Source: Pictodentalium vernedei
Taxonomy: Eukaryota > Mollusca > Scaphopoda > Dentaliida > Dentaliidae
Length of the DNA stretch: 64,000 nucleotides
Direction of reading: 5' to 3'
Assembly (NCBI GenBank): GCA_031216915.1
Contig: CM062289.1
Span: 250,351,113 to 250,415,112, forward strand
Under the pieces are notes generated by a model. That model ran no database searches. It was given only the letters and a program-made list of their open reading frames with translations, and had not been told where the DNA came from. This document shows positions 56,805 through 64,000 of this stretch, in pieces. The position numbers and the translations under genes are program-made. Within the stretch, counting starts at the first letter, position 1, and each line of letters starts with the position of its first letter.

Positions 56805-58227
56805 TTAAAATCCTGCCATGTGTCTCCTCTTAAAAGCTCCTTTTACCATCAGGTCCCCGTTTTGTTTGTGTTTTGAAATATTACGCTTTTATAAACTGAC
56901 TTTCCAAAGAGACGAGTCGTTGTTGATAGATTACTGAAGTGGAGAGGAGTAATATTTACAAATGTGAGGAGGTACGATATTTACACCTTGAAGAACCGTG
57001 ACATTAGATTCAAAACCATCTGTCTGATCGATTGGGAATTCGATTTCATCTGGAATTGTAGATTTGCAGAGGCCCTAAACTTAGACCAGTATATAATTTT
57101 CACAAGCTCCAAGACCACCAGTCTAATTTTGAAGACATTCGACACTGCTATGACCTGAAGCTAATCTAGCCCTCAAATAGGCCATGTTCTGTCACCGGAA
57201 CATTTCAGTTGGTCGCAAAAGCGAGCCTATCGTTAGCTTTTCCTTCTAACGGATATATTCCAGAAGTTTGCGCTATCACACTTGATTTGACCGAATGTTT
57301 GACGACAATAACATTGGAAATGAAGACTCACTACAGCCGGTTACCAATACCTGGGGTAGAAGTCCTCTAAAATGGGCAACAGTGTATAAATGATTACGCG
57401 TATAGTTCCACAATTCTGTTAATATCGTGATGTTCTCAGAGGAAATTAAATACTTATCAATTGGAATACCTATAATTGGGACAGGAACGAATACATGTAT
57501 ATCTTTCTGAGTGAAGGTACATCACATTACATCAAGGGTCGTCTACGCACAAATTTCCCCAGAAAGTGGGTAAACACACGGCTCATAACAGCGTCGGATT
57601 CCGAACAGCATACGACTGGTGACTTGAAAGCTTGTAAAACAACAAACTTGGACTTCTTATGTGAATAGACAGTGCATAACCCCCAATGGTCCCGCCTTTG
57701 TCTTGAAAATACTTGATGTTGCCATAATAGCAGACGATACTGCTGGTAGACAATGTAAGAAAAATAGCAGGACACGCCTGAATTTGAGTGAATACCAGTA
57801 CTACAGCTTGTGGAACCATCGCTCATTACAAACTTTGTTCAATAAAGCGAACAGGTGCTCCATCCTTTCTTTTTGAAGTTTTGTTTATTTTTTCATACTT
57901 AAAATATTTTCGACCTGTTTGCTAAGAGGTGTGTTGGGTATGGTGGGTGGGTGGGTGGGTGATGATCTATGTCTAGGTGGCAATCACTGTCGCGACATAG
58001 CATGATCCATTTCGCATCCAAACCATTTGCAACCCTACGGGATTGTTTTTTCGGACTTTGGTTAAAATAAAGAAGATTTTCTCAACGGCAGAAGCATTAC
58101 ATTGGTGCAATATCAGCTGGATCTCATATAAAGAATTCTCCGCCTGAGATTTTACTGTACGCATCATAATGATTGCGGATATCAAATCAAGAGTCTGTGT
58201 TCGGTCTATGTTCCAGGTTTCTTCAAT
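56805..58227. other. intergenic, no gene seen
   Basis: A 99-codon minus-strand frame (57527-57826) has no family; (GGGT)n lies at 57940-57960. Confidence 0.45.
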
Positions 58228-58575
58228 AGGGGCGCTGCGGCTCAGTAGGTAGAGGTCCTCGGTTCGAATCCCACCTGCTGCAACCGCGTTGTGTCCTTGG
58301 GCAAGACACTTCACCCCCACTGCCCACTTGGGGTACGGCGACGTTGTGTACTAAGGCGCACTGCACGTCGATGGTGCACCTGTCTTCAACCAATGCTAAC
58401 CCTGCTTGTGTGGAATTAGTATGTTGGGGAGCTGACAGTTGCCCGCCGTTGCTCGGTGGTTCTCTGTGGGTTCTCCGGCTCCCCCTACCAGTAAAACTGT
58501 CGTGGTCATGATTAGCCATTGTACAGAAATATGTGACCTTAAACACCAATAAATAAATAAATAAATAAATAAATA
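58228..58575 (+). mobile_element. tRNA-derived SINE, shortened head
   Basis: GGGGCGCTGCGGCTCAGTAGG joins directly to GTCCTCGGTTCGAATCCC; compared with 31824 the middle of the tRNA-like head (GTGCAGGCCGCAAGCC) is missing, shortening the A-to-B box distance. The body and GACCTTAAACACC(AATA)n tail are intact. No clear TSD. Confidence 0.85.
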
Positions 58576-58737
58576 ATACAGAACAGTCAGCCACTTCAGT
58601 CAAACCCGAGCACATGAATAAGCGTGTGGATTTTCACTTAGTAGTTCCAAAACACTCGTTTACCTTTTCAGCAATGATGGTATATTCCCAACCAGTCTAG
58701 AACCATGAACTGGTCGAGTCTATATTCGCGTCTTGGG
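58576..58737. other. short intergenic stretch
   Basis: Nothing recognised. Confidence 0.5.
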
Positions 58738-58915
58738 GGGGGGGGGGATGGGGGCGGGGGCAATGAATATTTTAAACGTGCAGCCTTATGGCTGCACGTT
58801 CAAAATTCTGATTAGTCTACCACACAAATTCACTGGTTAACTATCTACTTTATGAGTTTAGGTCTTATCACAATCCTGGTTCGCAAAAGCGGATTTTCGG
58901 ACTCAAAGGGGTTAA
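58738..58915. mobile_element. family-D TTAA MITE, left end replaced
   Basis: AACGTGCAGCC-TTAT-GGCTGCACGTT hairpin followed by the family-D right half to ACTCAAAGGGGTTAA. The left half is absent beyond a G-rich tract (58735-58760). Confidence 0.7.
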
Positions 58916-59936
58916 ATTTCATCACTAAAGTCTACAAATGATCCTCGTTTTATCGTGACGTATAATCAATGAATATAACCCGTAATAGCCAATTCAATAC
59001 CTATATGAGAGCTAGTGGGCGTGAAGACTATGGGCACTTTTCGGGTGAAAGCTCGTGGTCGTGGAGCAGACGATCGTGGCCTTCACTAGTTCACAATGTA
59101 CTTCCTTCATATTTAAACGGTTTCCTCTCATAGACAGAGTGTGTGTTTTTAGCGTTCGTTAAATGAAAACTAAGCGCATCACCAGTCGCGTGCGACTTGA
59201 GATTGCCTCCCGAGAAGGAACACAACGTCCATTTATACAAACTAAAACTGTTTGATTGAGTTTTTATTGATCGTTTGATGTTTTGCTTTGGACAGATTTC
59301 CGCAGGCTGAGTATTTAGTCGCATACATGCATTGGAGTGTTGTTAGAGGGTGATGGTCGGTAAACATTTGCGGTGATTTTTTAAAGTGTTCTCACCTACT
59401 TTAAGATTTGCCCTGAAATGGCTCTGCCCCTGCCCTGAACATTGCTAAAATAGAAAAAATGTTAATCTTCCTAAGATTTACCTTGTAAATTTTCAGTCCG
59501 TGTCCTGAAAATTACACCCCCTTCACTCCCCTTCCCGCCATCCCCCCTCCCCCATCTTATATGCCTATGCTTTGTCGCATGTCTTGCGGGTACAGGTTAT
59601 ATCTCCGAGAGCTTGATAGACAGTGCCCATGTCAGAGTTAAATTAAATTATTAACTCATATATTTGTATTAATCTATGCCTGGTAAACGTAATTTCCGGA
59701 ATGTACTGAGATCCTCTTTTTAATTAATCAAACGGAACTATTTCAAAACCCAGTCATGTTGCCTCATTGTGCAACTATTTTTTTTACACGTTTTGACGTT
59801 CTCAGAGTTGGAAAACAAAAAAAAACAATATATTTAAGAGCTCCGTCCAACCGTCATTCGTTCTAGAGGTTTTGCTTATCAGATAACTTGATCTATAGTT
59901 ATCGGATTCCAATGAATTCCGGTACGCTTCTTTATA
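58916..59936. other. intergenic, no gene seen
   Basis: AAGATTTGCCCTGAAA and AAGATTTACCTTGTAAA form a loose repeat at 59400-59510; a C-rich tract is at 59515-59555. Confidence 0.45.
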
Positions 59937-60006
59937 TTAACCCTTTACCCAACGTAACCGCCAAAAAACGGCCAGCGCTATTCACAAAAATTGCCATTCC
60001 ATTTTT
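59937..60006. mobile_element. left end of family-A MITE, cut by a LINE
   Basis: TTAACCCTTTACCCAACG, GGCCAGCGCTATTCACAAAA and TTGCCATTCCATTTTTG follow family A for 70 bases, then stop where the LINE 3' tail begins. The remaining MITE should lie past the LINE 5' end, outside the window. Confidence 0.8.
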
Positions 60007-63000
60007 GTACATAGATAGATATATATACTTTATTCAGCAGCATTTGTATAATACAGAGTAATACGTTTGATATAAACAAAAACATTTCAGACGTGCTGCT
60101 GGGTGATGACATATCCAGATTGACTGTCTACCTGCCAACACCCTAAAAACTAGAACTAAGTTTCATTAAATTTAATTCAATTCAGACCAGGTTACGTTTT
60201 CCCTTTGGACCCTCAAAATTTAAGACTGTATTACAGCAAATAGAAAATAAATTAGGCGACTGTGAACTGGTAAGAGAAGTATTTTCAAAAACCTGGCTCA
60301 CCCAACCAACTAAACGAGAATTTCACAATAATAATAGGTCAATCTGACTGATATCTGCAAATAAGAGCTGCGTAACGAAGTGATTAATTTTGACTACATC
60401 AAAAATTCGAACGGCGCTATTACCATAGGCTGGCGGATTTTGACAATCATGGGCACCAGCTCCAGTTTATGAGGGGCAACTCAAGACGGAGGCCACTGTT
60501 GGTGTTCCGATTTCTCAAATTGGAAAGACTTTCTCATTTGAGAAATCCGAACGTTGGGTCACATGTCATTTCATTAATTTGCAACGCCTTTATAGGGAGG
60601 TTATTATAAATGGAGCTAGTTACAAATAGAAATGGTTTATTATCTAATCGCCTTCGAATTTACGAAAATAAATATGGACAGGGAAGCCAAGTCAGACGAG
60701 ATACAAGACATGGGTAAAAATGACACACAACTTAAGGTTCAGGTACGGCGGACATTACATAGGCAACAATTATTTTTTAACAAAGTCACACAAAAGGTTT
60801 CATTGATCGGGTATGTCAAAGAACTCTCCCATTGATTTATAATTTACAGAGAACAGTCTGGACAGTAAGGACTGCTACATCCAACGTAGTCAGAGTATGA
60901 AGCTAAGAGCTTGAAATCCAAATTTTTTTTAACATATTTCTATTATCGAGATGACGAAGATCCGTATCTAATTCGTTCCACAATTTTGGGTACGAGTACA
61001 ATGGAAACATCTCTAATGATCGAGATCTAGTTCTACGTACGTGTAGAAGCGTAGACTGTCTCGTATTTCTGTGCGTATGACTATCAACGTACGTGAAGTA
61101 ATCATCAAATGAGGCTGGAAGGTTTAATGTTTTCCAGTCGTAGATGAACAATGCCACATGAAGTATAAATAAATCACTAACCTTGAGAATATGGTTCCTA
61201 GAAAAGAGAGGGTCAGTGTGGGCATTGACTCTTTTATTATTAATTATTCGTATGGGTCTTTTTTGCATTAAGAATAATTTATTGATGGCTTTTGAGTTAC
61301 CCCAAACATGAATTCCGTAGATCAAGTGACTGTGAACAATGGCAAAGTAAAGAGTTCTCAAGGCATCATGTGGACGAATGGATTTAACCTTACTAAGGAC
61401 ATAATTTGCCCGCGCGATCTTTGAGCATAGTTGTGATATATGGACTTTATATAATAGCTTATCATCAATGTTGACCCCAAGAGATTTCACAGATTTTTCG
61501 ATTTGTTCAACACCCACTCGTGTTATTTTCTCATTGTCAATACAGACGTTTTCTCGCGAAGTTTCTATTTTCATCATAGTCGGGTTAAATACAATATATT
61601 TTGTTTTGTTAGCATTCATAACTAAGCAGTTAGTGGAACACCGCTCGGATAATTTACGTAATTCCCTGTTCATATAACTTGTCAAGTTATTCACGTTAGG
61701 ACCTGATGGATACACAGTAGTATCGTCTGCAAATGAAAGGAGTTTTAAGGAAGTGGAATTACAAATGTCGTCAATGTATAATAAAAATAAAATGGGGCCT
61801 AATATCGAGCCTTGTGGGACTCCGCACGTTATTCGCGCCAGGTCAGATTTATTTTCGCCATAAACAACAAATTGTTTTCTATTTGATAAGTAACTTTTGA
61901 ACCAGTCGTTAGTGACGCCACTCACCCCATAATAATCTAATTCCTTAATTAAAATTTTGTGGTTTATAGTATCAAATGCCTTTGTTAAATCCAGGAAAAC
62001 CGCTAAAGTGAGGTCTTTGGTGCGTTTATTATTTTCCTCAGCGACTTGTTTTAGAAGTTGAAGAACTGGATGGACTGTGGAATGTTTCTTTCTAAATCCA
62101 TATTGATGTTGGTATAAGATTTCAAATCTATCTAGGAAACTAATGATTCTGACCGACATAAGTTTTTCTAGAACTTTGGAAAATGTTGGCAGGGCACTAA
62201 TTGGCCTGTAGTTCGTGAATTTATGTACGTCCCCAGATTTATAAATGGGGGTCACTTTTGCAATTTTCATTTTGTCGGGCACTATGCCATCATTGAATGA
62301 GTTATTGATTATGTGTGTCAAGGGGGTCGCAATGATATTTATTGTATGTTTCAGAAGATCCGAGCTGATATTGTCGCAGTCAGGGCTTGCTTTGGATTTC
62401 ATTGATTTTACAACGTTAATAATTTCAAACGTAGAGGTCGGTTCTAGAAATAAATTAGTCTGGAATTGTCCATTCATGTAATCCATAGTCGAGGTATTGC
62501 TTGTTTTTAATTGTTCACATGTGATGGCTCATATATTTATAAAAAAAATCATTGAATTCCCTTGCAATTTCGCATTGGTCAGATATTTCTTTGTTATTTT
62601 GGACAAAGAAGGGAGGAAGTTTAGACGCACATCTTACCTTATTTATAGTTTCGTTGAGGATTTTTCAAGTTTTACGCATACCATTTCGGTTTTCTGCAAG
62701 GATCTTTTTATAATAAATTGCTTTACATTGTTTCTTGGCACGGTTGAATATTCTGCAGTAATTTTTATAATTTTGAATATTTTGATCTGTGGAAGATCTC
62801 AGCTTCTTGTGGTAAAATTTTCTTTTATTTTTTGACGAAATAAGAAGACTCTTAGACATCCACGGCTTATGTTCAAGTTTATTTTTTTTCGGAATAATTT
62901 TTATCTTGGGAAAAGCCACATCGAATGCACTCTGATAAATATCCATAAATGTGTTATAGGCTTTGTTTGGACAGTGCAACTCCATAACGGAAGAGAAATC

Positions 63001-64000
63001 ACATTCCGACAGCATTGATTTGAAATGTGCAATGTTTTCTGGATTAATTATTCTTCGATATTTCGGGGTTGGAACATCTTTATTTTCTTTATTTTCTATA
63101 TAAAAAATGCCAAAGTGATCAGCTACGCCAGTCAGGACTATGCCAGATGATGATGTGGATGAGATATTATTTGAGTAGATGTGATCAATGATGGTCGCCG
63201 AATAACCTGTTACTCTGGTTGGTTTAGTTATAAGTGGTAGAAACCCTTGACTGAACACTGAATTTATAAATTCTTCGGTTTTTTATGAGATTCGATTTTC
63301 AATAGGTCAATGTTAAAATCACCCATAATATATGAAAGTTTATTTTCGTTATTTCATATATCAGTTATTGGGTTTATTTTTGTCATGAAGATATCCATGT
63401 CCGCCTTTGGTGGGGTATCCGGTCTGTAAATAATTCCAATGACATTTACAGTTTTATAGACCCTAATTACGAGGAAGAGAGATTCGAAGACGTGGGGAAT
63501 GAACAACGATAAGTCGTCACAAATTCTGAAGTCAATACCTTCTTTAATAAGGATGCCTACTCCACCTCGACCGTCGTCTCCAGAAGGACGACGTTTGCTA
63601 AGAAACGGTTGATATCCATTTATTGTATACGACGTAGTTGGATGGACTTGAAAAATTTCAGTCAAACCGATAATATCAAAACTGTGGCCAGATTCCTGCA
63701 TGTTGAGCATAAGTTCATTCAGTGAGTCCCAATGAGCGCTAATACTTTGGCAATTGATATGGAAGATGGAGAATGTATTATTCATACCTGCACACTGAGG
63801 GCGGAGGTTATCCGGTGAATAATATTCACACTCTCCTCTAAGGTAGCGGAAGGGCGTGTCTTCGACGTCTCCGGTAAATATTCTGCTGTTGAACTGACTA
63901 ATCAAATCATATTCTGCCCCCGTCTGGATCTCGTCCAAGGTTACTAAATTACTACCCGCCATTTTTTTATGGAGAACTTACCCAGTATCACAGTCGCAGA
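60007..64000 (-). mobile_element. LINE, nearly full length, minus strand
   Basis: On the minus strand ORF2 begins at 63962 and ends at 60903. A 3' UTR of about 900 bases follows, ending in GAATAAAGTATATATATCTA, then TCTATG, a polyadenylation-like signal with a (TATC)-type tail. Endonuclease and RT are both present. ORF1, if any, lies past 64000. It is inserted in a family-A MITE. A short hairpin (60504-60552) lies in the 3' UTR. The clade looks like the Jockey/CR1 group. Confidence 0.88.
60903..63962 (-). pseudogene. LINE ORF2: endonuclease and reverse transcriptase
   Basis: Starts MAGSNLVTLDEIQTG. The APE-type endonuclease spans about 63790-62700: FHINCQS, IIGLTEIF (catalytic Glu), GGVGILI, IIYRPD, MGDFNIDLL, TIIDHIYSN and VADHFGI. 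The RT lies in the open frame 62486-60903 (527 codons): NYRPISALP, YGFRKKHST, FLDLTKAFDTINH (residues 164-176), GVPQGSILGP (222-231), FADD (252-255, intact). The C-terminus runs ...HLIYGIHVW...DPLFSRN. Breaks: TGA at 63354, a shift at the T6 run 63279-63284, TGA at 62665 (Trp expected), a shift at the A8 run 62541-62548 and TGA at 62529. The RT itself is unbroken. Confidence 0.9.

Noticed and set aside
60903-63962. Three in-frame TGA codons considered as a recoded (selenocysteine or alternative code) gene
   Set aside because: One replaces an expected tryptophan, a frameshift lies beside another, and the flanking LINEs show ordinary decay; simple mutation is enough.

Overview
The window looks like a stretch of nuclear DNA from a marine invertebrate, probably a mollusc and most likely a bivalve. 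It is AT-rich, has no long intact host reading frames, operons or rRNA, and is packed with small transposable elements. The bivalve suggestion rests on tRNA-derived SINEs ending in (AAAT)n, on a tandem array opening with an 'ACAAGAGGCC...CGCTCACCTGA' block (47.7-49.0 kb), and on 'GACCTTGACCTTGATG' tandem units (45.4-45.9 kb). These resemble repeats common in bivalve assemblies. The assignment is inference, not proof. I find no convincing host protein-coding gene; one short CxxC-type ORF at 23.8 kb is the only marginal candidate.

Layout. 0-4.6 kb: intergenic DNA, one SINE with a perfect 11-bp target-site duplication (TSD), one TTAA-type MITE. 4.67-11.06 kb: a complete LTR retrotransposon on the minus strand, with two ~295-bp LTRs, 4-bp TSD, polypurine tract, broken gag with a CCHC knuckle, broken aspartic protease, and, where reverse transcriptase would be expected, a TatD-type metal-dependent nuclease domain. 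No reverse transcriptase, RNase H or integrase is visible. This is the most unusual object in the window. 13.0-15.8 kb, 23.4-25.4 kb and 60.0-64.0 kb: three minus-strand LINEs of one general type (endonuclease + reverse transcriptase) at increasing states of preservation; the last is nearly intact. 19.66-22.25 kb: a plus-strand LINE of another type, with one frameshift and a changed catalytic motif (FAGD for FADD).

27.4-32.5 kb: a duplicated ~0.6-1 kb repeat; its second copy is interrupted by a SINE. A non-autonomous hAT-type element with a perfect 8-bp TSD lies between the copies. 35-55 kb: a dense field of palindromic MITEs inserted at TTAA. At least 14 of the 19 recognisable copies or relics of two related families (A and B) lie here. 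They share ends and a central palindrome but differ in the arms between. 45-50 kb: three kinds of tandem repeat. 55-60 kb: a (GA)n tract, a palindromic MITE, two SINEs, and half of a family-A MITE cut by the 60-64 kb LINE.

The elements are nested, so relative ages can be read: MITE A into a SINE (44.5 kb), a MITE into a SINE tail (23.0 kb), SINE into the 32-kb repeat, MITE A into the 14-kb LINE, MITE D into the 20-kb LINE 3' UTR, and LINE into MITE A (60.0 kb). All identity statements come from reading by eye; no alignments or searches were run.
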